From: Holacanthus passer
Taxonomy: Eukaryota; Chordata; Actinopteri; Pomacanthidae
NCBI GenBank assembly: GCA_025331565.1
Contig: JAFREQ010000039.1
Coordinates: forward strand, 868,001-932,000
Direction: 5' to 3'
DNA: 64,000 nucleotides
Part shown: positions 11,868 through 22,371 of the stretch, one piece after another
Layout of the letters: the number at the start of each line of letters is the position of its first letter
Numbering within the stretch: the first letter of the stretch is position 1
Position numbers and translations under genes: made by a program
Notes under the pieces: generated by a model
What the model saw: the letters and a program-made list of their open reading frames with translations, nothing else
The model's database searches: none
Told to the model about the DNA's origin: nothing

Positions 11868-11909
11868 ACACCAGAAAAGTGAGTCTCCAATGTCTGACTT
11901 TTCTGGTGT
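11868..11909. repeat. perfect 13-bp inverted repeat with 16-nt loop
   Basis: ACACCAGAAAAGT at 11868-11880 pairs exactly with ACTTTTCTGGTGT at 11897-11909. It is a second, shorter fold-back about 110 bp after the 20-bp hairpin. Confidence 0.95.
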
Positions 11910-12186
11910 GAAGCTGAAACTGGACCTCACAAAGACAAAGTGTGCCCACACACACCCAGCTGTCCATGGAGAGGGGATGGCTCTTTGAATTGCCTTTCCT
12001 GAGGTTTCTTCTCATGTCCCTCAGGTTCATGAGGAGTTTTTCCTCGTCTTCTCATAGAGCTCTGGCTGGGTGCCTCCTGCTGGTCTGGAGTCTTCGGCAC
12101 AAGCAACACCACCAAACTTCTTCTGTTAGATCAACAACAACACCAAATGTAAATACCTCAAAAAACACAAAACAAACAAACAAAAA

Positions 12187-12259
12187 CCCCTGGTGGTGGT
12201 CCAGTCGTTAGGATTCGGTGTTCTCACCGCCACGACCCGGATTCGATTTCCGGCTGGGG
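12187..12259 (+). pseudogene. tRNA-Glu(CTC)-like pseudogene or SINE head
   Basis: It follows the tRNA-Glu pattern closely: a CCCCTGG acceptor start, GTTAGGATTCGG, anticodon-loop TTCTCAC and T-arm CCGGATTCGATTTCCGG. Faults are a 3-nt insertion after the acceptor stem (TGGTGGTGG), a mismatch in the anticodon stem (CGGTG against CGCCA), and a 3' acceptor strand one base short (CTGGGG). A functional gene is therefore unlikely. Confidence 0.6.
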
Positions 12260-12446
12260 TCTGATGGCGCCTCATGAGGGGCAGCCTGCTAATTTAGGCT
12301 TCTACGCTCGCCATCATTTTTACTCTTTTGTGACATTAGGGTCAAAATGAAGCATTTCAGTCTCCCACAGTCACAGTAGAATAGAAGCTTTTCTGTTGTT
12401 TCTAATCTCGAAATGTTATATATCATAAAATACCAGTGTATAAATT

Positions 12447-12640
12447 GTACAACCCTGATTCCAAAAAAAGCTGGGACGCTGTGTAAAACAGAGATAAAAA
12501 CAAAACCCAATGATTTGCAATTGCTTTTCAACCTGTATTCAGTTAAATACAGCACAAAGACATTTTATGTTCATGCTGATATAAAAATGCTTTTTGTAAA
12601 TAAACACTCATTCTGAATTTGATGCTTTTAACAACACTCA
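12447..12640. mobile_element. terminal fragment of a Tc1-type element (ACAACCC...CCAAAAAA end)
   Basis: Starts ACAACCCTGATTCCAAAAAA and continues GGGACGCTGTGTAAAA, ending in TGAATTTGATGCTTTTAACA. The same end sequence is seen at 33342, where the whole element is present. Only one end plus sub-terminal sequence remains here. Confidence 0.7.
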
Positions 12641-12649
12641 GTAATTATA

Positions 12650-13243
12650 ACTGACACTAATTGTTGAGATTTTGAAAGTGAAATTCTTTGGGTATGGAGG
12701 CCATACCATCACTTCTGGGACTTCTTGTTCTTCTTTACGCTGACAATAGTTCTTAATGACATTGGCTGTATATTTTGGGGTTGCTGTCCTGCTGCACCGA
12801 TTTGGGGCCAATCATACGCCTCCGTGATGGTACTGCATGATGTAGGACGGTAAGGTGAGTAGGTAAGTATCTGCCTGTATTTCTCAGCATTGAGGACACC
12901 ATTAATCCTGACTTGGCCTTGTTTCCATTTCGGAGGTTTGGCTTTTTAGCTGCAACTCTTCCATGAAGACCACTTCTGGCCAGACCTCTCCTGGCAGTAG
13001 ATGGGTGTACCTTGTTCCCACTGGTTTCTGCCAGTTTTGAGATGATGACACTGCTGGACATCTTCCGATTTCGAAGGGAAATAAGCTTGATGTGTTTTTC
13101 ATCTGCTGCACTAAGTTTCCTTGGCTGACCACCATTGTAAATTAATAGAAATAAACAATTTTGTAGTTGTTTTGTAATGTTTTTGAGAGCGTTCTTAGTT
13201 TACATCATTTTTTCACACCTGCCTAAAACTTTTGCACAGTACT
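12650..13243 (-). pseudogene. Tc1-like transposon with internally deleted transposase
   Basis: The minus strand reads SGNKVHPSTARRGLARSGLHGRV, a well-known Tc1 transposase block, up to NGNKAKSG. It then jumps straight to VSSMLRNTGRY, related to the GVLNAEKYRQ block much further along, and then to QQDSNPK. The segment between, which includes the first catalytic Asp region, is missing. The right end near 13220-13243 has CCTAAAACTTTTGCACAGTACT, the usual terminus of this Tc1 group. The left end is not recognisable and abuts another Tc1 fragment. Confidence 0.75.
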
Positions 13244-13253
13244 ATGTGTATGT

Positions 13254-13274
13254 ATGTATATATATATATATATA
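13254..13274. repeat. TA dinucleotide run
   Basis: Short (TA)n directly beside the Tc1 end, a common insertion context for TA-targeting transposons. Confidence 0.7.
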
Positions 13275-13840
13275 GGCATGCCTGTCTCTTGTCAATCATC
13301 TGTGTGAATGGTTTGGTTGGGAATCCTGGAGTTGGACTGTAAGTTCAACTGTAAGACTCGTTTCAGCTGAATGAATGATCCTCTGTCCAAGTTACTTTAC
13401 TATGTGCTGTGAAGACTTTCCTGTGTGTGATTGTGAACAGTTGTGCCTCATGTACAGTATAGTTAGGAATGAATGAGTGACAGTAGGAACCAATTCCCAA
13501 TAATGACTTCACCTTTTTTTTGGTTAAAGGTTTTGGAATGTTTTGAGTAGCCTCATTCTTATAATTATAAAATAATCATTATTGATCCCCAGAGGAGAAA
13601 TTTTGAAGACTTTTATTTCCACAACCATGCAATCCAAGAGCTTTCAACTTCTCCAGAAGGCAGTAACAAATGATTTATCGATCACTCATAAAGACATTAG
13701 TTACAACTTATACACTATATCACATAAGGTGTTGCATAGCAATAAAACAGATGATTCAAATTAATTGATATTGAAATTATTTTATGTTTTCACGATCTTT
13801 ATTGTACACAGTTCAAAGTAAGACGTGTGTAGATTCGTTA
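13275..13840. other. intergenic, upstream of cnot4: nothing recognised
   Basis: AT-rich sequence with one short ORF (13582-13764) that looks random. Confidence 0.5.
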
Positions 13841-13846
13841 GTAGAG

Positions 13847-13867
13847 ACTACAATACCCATCATCCCA
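13847..13867 (+). promoter_or_regulatory. ZNF143/THAP11-type promoter motif
   Basis: ACTACAATACCCATCATCCC closely matches the vertebrate core-promoter element ACTACAATTCCCAGCATGC, which ZNF143 and THAP11 bind near start sites of housekeeping genes. It lies about 100 bp upstream of the probable cnot4 leader exon, the expected place. There is no TATA box. Confidence 0.5.
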
Positions 13868-13929
13868 TGTATGTAACGTCGAGATGATTTGCGCCGACTC
13901 ACTGAGTTTTATAGTTGCCTCTGTTCACT

Positions 13930-14119
13930 CCTCCTTTCAGTGTAAGATGGTGGTTTGTGGTGTTAAGTCGGGGGCCAGCACCATTAAAGCTGAGAGGAAA
14001 GGCTGATAGTTTACATAAGACAACTGATACTGAGTCCCACAGACGGCAGCTTTCTATATAACGGAGTTACTGTCTCCCACAACATCCTGGAGAGGAATCT
14101 CCAATAACACACAGGCAGG
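13930..14119 (+). other. cnot4: probable non-coding first exon of cnot4
   Basis: GC-richer stretch starting near a YY1-like AAGATGGTGG (13945-13954) and ending at a strong donor, GGCAGG|GTGAGT, at 14119/14120. The coding exon at 22372 has an acceptor and 99 bp of 5' UTR, so an upstream leader exon must exist and this is the best candidate. The transcription start is not fixed by sequence alone. It carries a 19-codon upstream ORF at 13947-14006. Confidence 0.5.
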
Positions 14120-16575
14120 GTGAGTATCCACAACAGTTATCCCAGTTAAACCAACGCCATAAACAAGGCTACCACTGAATCATCATTTCCACTTCAAGAC
14201 CTAAGTGACGTATTTCAGCCAAAGCCTTCTACAGCTGTCAAATAAGTGTTGGTCTGTATGGGGTGCTGCTCCGGGATGACAGCCGACACAGCCTTACTCA
14301 CGCTGGCTTAATATTTTCCGTAATGTCGGGCTCTGCCGGCGGAGGGCAGGCCGCATAAACTCTTCTTCCCGACTTCACAACTTATAAAAAATACACCGGT
14401 TTGGGATTTCTATCACGCACTGAGCGTTATATTCCATGCTACAGCAGGGCACGGGGAAAGGCTGTCCACCCTGAACCTCCGTCATACAGACAGACAGCAG
14501 CTATCAGAGTTCCAGGCACACTTCCAAGCCGGTAAGCATAGCTGGTTAGCTTCGCTTAGCCCGGCAGCGCCCAGCTGAAGTGTCACTTCACCCGGCAAGT
14601 GATTTACACCACAGCTGCTGGCTCTAACCCTCAAACCAATACTGCTTCTAATGTCACAGTGTGTGACAATTGCACAACTTCATTACTTAGCTCTGTGTAT
14701 GTTAGCTAAGTGCGCACTAAACACAACTCCCAAACTTTGCGTAATTACCATGGACTTGTTTGGCACATTCAGTCTGGTTGTGCTGTTGCAGAGCTATTTC
14801 GATCATATGACGAAGCACACTTAGTTCTGCAGCTAAGAAACAAAAGAATACACTCTTTGGCATCGGTGACATGATTTGATATGGTATTTGTGGTCCAAAT
14901 CAGTTATAGTTTTCAGTACTTTTCGGCTTGGAGTTGTACAAAACCTTTGGCCTTATCACCGAAACAAACACCACTGCTTCTGAAAGACTGAATTAGTGAA
15001 GTTTGGTGCCAATGGTTGTCAGCATGATTTCTCAGGTGGGAAGAGTGTGGTAGTCTGCCACAGCTCTGTGTTGACACAAGCCTAATTGGACTCCTCCTCC
15101 TCTTTAACAGAATATTATCTGTCTACAAGCCAGCCTCCAGGACACACAGTGGTGTCACAGGGCTGCTGATCTGGCTTTACATGTCTTAATTTGTTCACCA
15201 TGTTTCATTGTAATGTACAGTTTTAACAGGGTTAATTTATGGCAATTACATTTTGTAATTGTCCTTTTTTTCACCTGCATTTAAAGCTGCACTGATATAT
15301 TCAAATAGTTCAAGTGACTATGTGTAATGTGATGATGTTGCTCAAACCCACTTCATAGGAATTCATAAGCATTAATGGCTAATGGGCCAGAGATTTTTCT
15401 CAAGAATTGTTGAAGCCCAAACCAGAGCTAATTCTATAAAGTGAAGTTCCTATGAGTATCGCAAACTTGATTAAACTTGTTACCAAAAGCTGCTTTTGAA
15501 TGTCAAAATTTGGCTGATTGTGGTCCTTTTTAAAATTCAGGCAAATATTATGTACAGCTGCTTGTATGTTAGACAATGTTTAAAATTTGTGTTATTTTGT
15601 AAGTGGACATTCAGTTATGATGTATTTATGAAGTATTGTATTAGTAAGTATTGTTTTAGTAAAAGAAAGTCAGGTATTGTATCTGCATTAGTACTAAGAA
15701 TGTTCAAACAATAATCATGCCTTGATGCAGCTTATGATGCACCTGTAGTGTCATTAGAGTTGTATTTCTTTTGCACATTTTTGTGACATTGTTTCCTTCT
15801 ATTAAGGTTTATCTTACACAAACAGCTCAGTGTGTTGGCTTGTATTGCCGTCTCAATGCCTGGAAAGTCCCTCCTCTAAGGAACTGGGATGTTTATGTTT
15901 CTTTATGGGCATGCAGACAATGCATTTCAGATAATCATTAATGAGTAACAGACATAACTGCATTATAGACAATGGTCATAGTGAGTTTCCTTGTATGTGC
16001 TTTATTTGTATCAGTGTGTTGCATTGTGGTCAATGATGCCTGCCTGGCTTATCCTCAATCAAAAGAACCTGTGTGGGCAGTGTCCGAAATTAACTTTTTG
16101 ACTCAATGGCCAAAGGCAAAACATTTACCAGTCAAGCATATTCTTTGCCAGCCCAAATAATAAATTGCCTTTTTGTGTCACATATGCATTTGTTCCAGTA
16201 CATTTCATTGAGATGAAAAATTTAAGCAATTTCAGCAAAATTTGATTTTTTTTTTTTTAAATATAGTGATCAGTGGTTAATCAATTCATGCCTGAATCCA
16301 ACTCCAGAAGTCTTTATCTCAAAGTTCAACTGAAGTATTTGCTATTAAATGTACTTATGGATCGAACCTAAAAGTCAATTTGAAGGTTGCGTAAACCTGT
16401 CGGGTACTTAATCATTTTAATTCACTTGAAGCCTCTCATCAGACTCGTCATGCACTTGCAGCAGAGTCGCTGTTTAGCAAGTCGCTGATGTCAGAAAAAA
16501 AAGGTTAGCATTAGGGTTAAATTAATTTCAAAATGTGATTTACTTACAACACAAGTAAAAGCCTATCAACACGGA
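14120..16575. other. cnot4 first intron, 5' part
   Basis: About 400 bp after the leader exon remain moderately GC-rich, as is common downstream of a CpG-type promoter. The rest is AT-rich with no exon or repeat family recognised. Confidence 0.5.
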
Positions 16576-16576
16576 A

Positions 16577-16830
16577 AGCTACTGTGCCACAGAAAGGCTG
16601 CTCTGGTCAGGGCGCTAAATTGTGTATCAAAGGGAAGGCAGCACTGAAGACATCACAATCGATGAAACAATAAATAAACAATACATATTAATCATCACAG
16701 TCATAATAAACATCATAATTTCATGATCTATTTCTGTGATGACAAGCATGCCCAATACATCAGTTATACCATTGAAAATGTCTGAAGTCAGGATTTCACT
16801 CAATGTAGGTGAAGGCGACAGCTTTTATAT
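16577..16830. repeat. dispersed repeat shared with 27348-27475
   Basis: GCTACTGTGCCACAGAAAGG near 16578 and the block from CCATTGAAAATGTCTGAAG to TTTCACTCAATG near 16769-16805 both recur, diverged, at 27353 and 27409. In this copy about 130 bp of extra sequence separates the two blocks. Confidence 0.55.
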
Positions 16831-17099
16831 CAGTCGCTTTTCCCCAACCCAATCATTGCGCTTCAGAATAAACGCAGCACGCATCCGTTCTGTCCATTTT
16901 TTCACTGCAACTCTACATTTGGATTTAGGGAATTATTGCTTTAAAAACTAACGGCGGCAGTAAAACTCACAGTACGATGGGTAAATTTTGTGGTTAACCT
17001 GCCCTTCACATCAAACTCTGACACAGACAGCAGAGGACAGATTCAGCAGGCCCGTGACACCAAAACATAGTAGAGACTCTCTGCATAGTTTTTTATTAC

Positions 17100-17112
17100 A
17101 TTTATTTCAAAC
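17100..17112. repeat. target-site duplication, left copy
   Basis: ATTTATTTCAAAC, identical to 17715-17727, flanks the Penelope-type insertion. Confidence 0.85.
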
Positions 17113-17714
17113 GTCTGTGGAGGTTCTCAGTCATCCAGGTCATGGTACACAAAAGCGAGTTAAGTCGAAGGCAACTGGACTTGGTGTGGATTCTTGAAGA
17201 CGTTTCACTTCTCATCCGAGAAGCTTCTTCAGTTCTGACTGACTGGTACGGAGACCCAGGTACTTATACCTCTGTGGAGTCGTCAAACAACGTACAACAA
17301 TGTACACATTCTGGACAGGGAAGATAGGTGGTTTGAAAGAGGAGTGAAAGAGGCCATCTACGTCAAAGTAGAGAAACCATCACTCAACAGAGGAGGAGGC
17401 CTCAGACATCACCTGTCTCCCACTTACAATGCTGTTCTTTCATCTCTTCCCAGGAGAGTAAACAACCACTTGACCTCATGTGACAGGGTTAATGGTCATT
17501 CACACTTGGCATCAGGTGACCCCCAAACGACTCTCAACGACCGTCGTTTAACACCTAGGAGCACCCGCATACTAAGTGGTATCAATGACGCAGTTAACGA
17601 CTCCACAGAGGTATAAGTACCTGGGTCTCCGTACCAGTCAGTCAGAACTGAAGAAGCTTCTCGGATGAGAAGTGAAACGTCTTCAAGAATCCACACCAAG
17701 TCCAGTTGCCTTCG
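17113..17714 (+). mobile_element. truncated Penelope-type retroelement flanked by inverted repeats
   Basis: The 602-bp insertion is bounded by a 13-bp target duplication ATTTATTTCAAAC at 17100-17112 and 17715-17727. About 120 bp at the left (17157-17277: GGCAACTGGACTTGGTG to CTCTGTGGAGTCG) recur inverted at the right (17596-17716), as expected for Penelope pseudo-LTRs. Between them the plus strand encodes RWFERGVKEAIYVKVEKPSL followed by NRGGGLRHHLSPTYNAVL, which I recognise as the end of the GIY-YIG endonuclease tail of fish Penelope-like proteins. The reverse transcriptase itself is absent. It lies in the first cnot4 intron. Confidence 0.7.
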
Positions 17715-17727
17715 ATTTATTTCAAAC
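17715..17727. repeat. target-site duplication, right copy
   Basis: ATTTATTTCAAAC, identical to 17100-17112. The match marks the right boundary of the insertion. Confidence 0.85.
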
Positions 17728-18298
17728 ATTTACCCACCAGCGGAGCAGAGAGCCTTCTGCGTTTTACTCGTCAAACGAAAGATCTACCGGCGCTATTTGG
17801 CGCTTGACAGGTATTAATTTTGGATCTGGTGTGTGGGGAAAGTATGGTCATTTTATTTAAAGTGACTGACACATTGTACATAGAAGATATTTCACGCTAT
17901 GCCTTTAGCAGTGAGCTAGGAAGCAGTGACAGCTCTTCTATCATACACAGTGAGAAAATCCAGTTTACCCATTTCAGAACCATGCAGGAAAGCAGAGTAA
18001 ATGAGGAACTGCTACAGCACTGCAGTTTCCCCTTCTACCAAATCCCTATTTGCACGGTTTAATATTGCTGATTTGTGGTAACCTCCTGTGATTTGTAATA
18101 CTTGCAGAGGTCATCTGTGGTCTTAATCCACTAAATACAGCTTGTGCCATTTGCATCAAAACTTCTTCTCAGAGCCATAACTCGAATCAAATTGTAACAC
18201 TCAGACATCAAACACATGCTGGATGTTGGAATCAGCACGACTTACTTTTTCCAGTGTTAGTGGTATCTGCGATTAGTTGTTGTTTTAAATATGAAAGG
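17728..18298. other. cnot4 first intron: nothing recognised
   Basis: Short ORFs only. Sequence on both sides of the Penelope insertion probably belonged to one older stretch, split by the insertion. Confidence 0.5.
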
Positions 18299-18303
18299 TG
18301 ATT

Positions 18304-19310
18304 CCAGGGCCCAGTTGTTCAAAAGGTGTAATCTGGATCAAAATTATCTGGATTTTGAAATCCCTTTTTTTGCTATCCAGGATCACATAATCCGTCTTAC
18401 TTTTATCCCAGTTGTTCAAAGCAAAGTTGGATTGGATCAGTCTGATCCAGATCCAAACCTTTCAAGATTACCAAATCCGGATAATGAGTGCTCTAAATAA
18501 GACTGCATATCACACTGAAGGCTACTGGGTGTGTAAAAAACACTGGCAGAATAGCCAGCATGGGGTCACTCAAAGTGTCATTATTTGAAGAAACAAAAAG
18601 AAAGCACAGAAAATACAAACACCCCATTTTCAATATCTTTTGACCAGCCAGACCATAGCTGCCCCACAAAAAATAAAAAAGCAAATATACATTCCATGTG
18701 TTTCAAATTCAAACTTAAAAGGACAGTTTAAGACATGCAAGGCATGTGGACAAGCAGTAAGGGATGCCAGGGATTGTCAGAAACTATTTTTGAACAATGA
18801 TTTTTGGATGTGTCTGTAAATATTAAGTTTCCAATTAGAGTTAGAATTGAATACTTTTTTGTTTGATTTTGACAGCTTTTGAGAGGATTATTTTATTTCT
18901 ACCTTACTGGTCTGTAGTGTGAAGTAGTCCGTAATTTCAACCGTATGGTTTGAAAATCAGTTGAAAAAATATCAATAAATAAATGTATATCTACTGCATG
19001 ATAAATGTTATTTATTTGACCAGTTAGAATTTAATTGAAATCACATTTTGTTCCTGAAATCCACCCTGAATCCACCAAACTGCTGGGATCAGAATAATCC
19101 TGATTTTTTGGATCAAAGTTATCCCAATCCTACTAAAACGTTTTGAACAACACAAACTGAGGGTTTGATCGAGATTAAAACCAAGATTGGATTACGTGAT
19201 CTAATCCGACCTCAGAATCCGTTTTTGGTTTTGAACAACCCATTTTCAAGAATTGATCCAATCCATTATCCAAAATCCGATCAGATTACCTTTGAACAAC
19301 TGGGCCCAGG
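18304..19310. mobile_element. non-autonomous DNA transposon (~1 kb) with inverted ends and sub-terminal TTGTTCAAA repeats
   Basis: The left end CCAGGGCCCAGTTGTTCAAA and the right end TTTGAACAACTGGGCCCAGG are inverted copies. TGATT flanks both sides (18299-18303 and 19311-19315), a probable 5-bp target duplication. Inside, the TTGTTCAAA motif recurs near 18412 on the left, and TTTTGAACAAC recurs near 19140 and 19229 on the right, so each end has several spaced copies. The interior has no transposase frame. The superfamily is not determined; a Harbinger- or ISL2EU-like element is possible. Confidence 0.7.
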
Positions 19311-19315
19311 TGATT

Positions 19316-19765
19316 GTTGTGTCTGTATCTACAGTAACAGTGCAAACTGGAACTGGTAGCAGTCAATACAGCATGGTTCTTCATTGTGCAAATTAAACAA
19401 AATGCAAAGAAACAAAGGCTGAAAATAAGTGATAACCCACAGTTAACCCACACCCAAAGATTGAAGGGAACCCTGGTAAGAAAATTTCAAACTATATTTT
19501 TTCCTTAAGGCAAAGAAAACAACAGGAGTGACTAAATCAATGAAAATGTACAGTTGTTGGTTATTTATCAGTATATTTTTTTGGCAGGACTAAGGAAAAG
19601 AATGTCTCATCAGCATCGTAATCCTAATATCCCTGGAATTCATTCATTCATATACAAATATTTGCAGTGTGTTAAAAACCTGTGAACAGTAAGGGAAAAA
19701 CTATATAATTTTAAATTGCATAAAACTTCTGACTGTTTGATGACTGTTCCAGAACATATATAGTA
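19316..19765. other. cnot4 first intron: nothing recognised
   Basis: AT-rich, with no long ORF and no repeat family identified. Confidence 0.5.
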
Positions 19766-19769
19766 GCAC

Positions 19770-19885
19770 TTAGGGCTGTGTGATATGGCTTATAAATAAT
19801 ATCTCGATATTTTTAGGCTATGCCGCGATCAAATATCATGATATACACTTTTTCAATAAAATAATATTGTGCAAATTATCAAATA
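19770..19885. mobile_element. hAT-like dispersed repeat end (GGGCTGTGTGATATGG)
   Basis: Begins TAGGGCTGTGTGATATGGC and runs through AATATCTCGATATTTTTAGGC and ATCATGATATA. I remember this pattern as a very common teleost hAT-type non-autonomous element. The other end is not recognised. Confidence 0.45.
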
Positions 19886-20151
19886 GTGGCAAAGGGCAGA
19901 GGATAGAAGGGATTAGACTTTTATTTTGAAGCAGACTAATATTAGAGACAGGTCTTTATTTCTAATTCTATCTGTTTTATAAGTATACTTGATTATGTTT
20001 TAGTGTGTTTTTTTTTTGTAGTTGACAGATGCCCTGTAGCTTGCATAATAGTCATATCTACATTGTTAGCCCAAAGTCTGATGTCTCGAGCCAAGCCTTG
20101 TAATGATAAAGAAATAACCTCAGCCGAGAGCTCAGAGTTTTCACCTGAGTG

Positions 20152-20164
20152 TTGTCTGTCTGTC

Positions 20165-20246
<82 letters not shown>
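20152..20246. repeat. (TCTG)n then (TG)n microsatellite
   Basis: About 75 bp of nearly pure TG preceded by TCTG units. It generates artefact ORFs of alternating Cys/Val and His/Thr on the two strands. Confidence 0.97.
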
Positions 20247-20248
<2 letters not shown>

Positions 20249-21794
20249 ATGTCATTTTTCATACCTTTCCTGTCCAGTGAATCTCCATTTATCTCTAGAT
20301 TCTGTAATTTTGAATGTGAATGTTTGTGAAAAATTGGAGAATTAAATGTTCCTTTATGGGTTGAGAAATGTTCCTACTTCTTAAGCTAAATAAAACATTT
20401 AAACCCCTCTTGGATTAGCAGCTATATTAACTGGTGCATTTCCATTTGTATCCCCTGCCAAACTATTTCTGTTTTTCCCAATCAAAAGCCCTGGTTTAAT
20501 GCCTGATATAAGTTACAAAACTCCATCAGAGCTGCAAAAAGATCATACTCCCAAAAACTTGAGAGCTGCCTCCAGGATGACAACACACCTAACATGTGGC
20601 AAGGAATCCAATCTGCCACTAACTACAGGAGAAACACAAACAGGACGCCCCCCAATTCATTGTTACTATGGACACTTTACAGACAGTCTTTCTGTATTTG
20701 ACTACCTCACCTCCTCTCACTCTCTGAGGCAACCCATTTCTCTCTCTTACAGAGTATTTTCCCAGTCCATTCTGTGTGCAATAATTGATAGTGTGTAGTT
20801 TGTCTTATTTTTAAAATTTTTTTATGTATTGATTGTTTTACAAGTTTACTACGCACAAAAATCGAGTGGAGCTGTACTGTCCTGCACCTGGCAATAATCT
20901 AATCTAATCTAAAATGAAAACAGGGTTGTTTTTCTGAGCCCATGAAAAGTTCACTTTTTAGACATATGTGGTTCTCACAGTATAGCGATACTACAACCAC
21001 AAGATTAATGTGTAGAATATGATGCATAGCAGTATATTAGACAACCCAAGAGAATATAAAGTTGTTAAAATTAGCACAGCCTTAAACATCTAAAGCAGTA
21101 AAATGCAACATACACATTAATGCAGCAGTAATAATAATCCAAAGTAAATTTTACTATAATACCTACGTTTCTAAGGTTTTAGAATGCAGAATGTTTAGTT
21201 TTAGTAGAGTATTTTCAAAGTGAGTTATTGGTACTTTTGGTTAAGTAATGTACCTGAAGACGTCCTCCACCTCTGGTTAGCACACCCATTGCCTAACTGC
21301 ACCTGTGTGTAACCCATAGTGTAACTGGCCGAGCGTCCCTCTCTCAGGAAGGTGGCCTTGTGGGTAACCTGTGTGTGTGACAAAGATTAGTAGGTTTGTT
21401 GAGAAAGTGAATCTCTGTGAGAGAAGTATCAGCACATTGCCACAGTCACAGAGAAGTTCATGCTTTTAGGGGTAGTTATGTTACTTTAGTCAGTGTCAGT
21501 CTGTCAATAGTTTAATAATAGTATAATAGTTGCTGAAAGGCTGTGTGTTGTATTGTCTACCACATAAAAGTTCCTGTTTGTGTAATGTTACTATGGCCGT
21601 CTTTTTGTAATCTTCGCAGTAGAGTTGGTCCAGACTCTGAAAAGCTAGTTTGCAGCTTTGAGTCATGCTAAAGTCAATTAGAATAGCAGTGTCAGTCAGT
21701 CGATCCACCACTTGACCAGTTTGTCTGCTCCCTTGGTTTATGACAAAATACCTTAAAAAACTAATGACATTCTCATCAGCCTCAGCTGCAGTTT
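20247..21794. other. cnot4 first intron: no gene recognised
   Basis: Includes a weak ORF at 20499-20798 without family resemblance and a TCTAATC triplication near 20897-20911. It may be the decayed tail of an older retroelement. Confidence 0.4.
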
Positions 21795-22045
21795 GTGTTT
21801 AGTGCTAATTTGCAAATGTAAGCACTATGATGGCAAACATGGTAAACATACCTGCTAAGACATGGTAAATGGTTCATTTATTTATCATTCTACAACGCAA
21901 GGTTGTACAACCAATTATGATGAATTATGACTGCAACAAATCATGATCACATTAGCATTGCCATTGTCAGCATGTTAACCTTTAGCTCAAAGCACTACTG
22001 TGGTTAAGTACATCCTCACAGAATCACTGAATGTAAAGGTTTAGT
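21795..22045. repeat. dispersed teleost repeat (GTGCTAAT...GGTAAACATACCTGCTAA family)
   Basis: Contains GTGCTAATTTGCAAATG, GGTAAACATACCTGCTAAG, TTAGCATTGCCATTGTCAGC and TTTAGCTCAAAGCAC in order. I recall this order from a very abundant fish interspersed repeat. No coding content. Confidence 0.45.
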
Positions 22046-22371
22046 TGAGATACTTGACTTCATATAGACTTTTGCTGTGTTTCTGGTCAGAACCTAGTAA
22101 TATGATTGATGATAAAAAAAAAACTGTCATATGGACATATATTTGGTAAACTGTTATTAGATATTCATTCAAGCAAACCAATAATTATTTATTTAAAATT
22201 GCTGTGTGCTACACAGTTTTTTAATGCATAGTACTGAAAAGAATTAACTGCCAGTCTGTTGGTTTTCATTCAGCGCTTTTGGTTTGATGTTGTGTGATGT
22301 CAGGAAAATCTCTCTCTAGCAGCTGCTAGCAGCAGGACTTGTGATTTTATATATGGTTAATTTCTCTTCAG

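Noticed and set aside
19993..20329. Reading frames of alternating His-Thr or Cys-Val residues on both strands
   Set aside because: They are translations of the (TG)n microsatellite and have no independent coding support.
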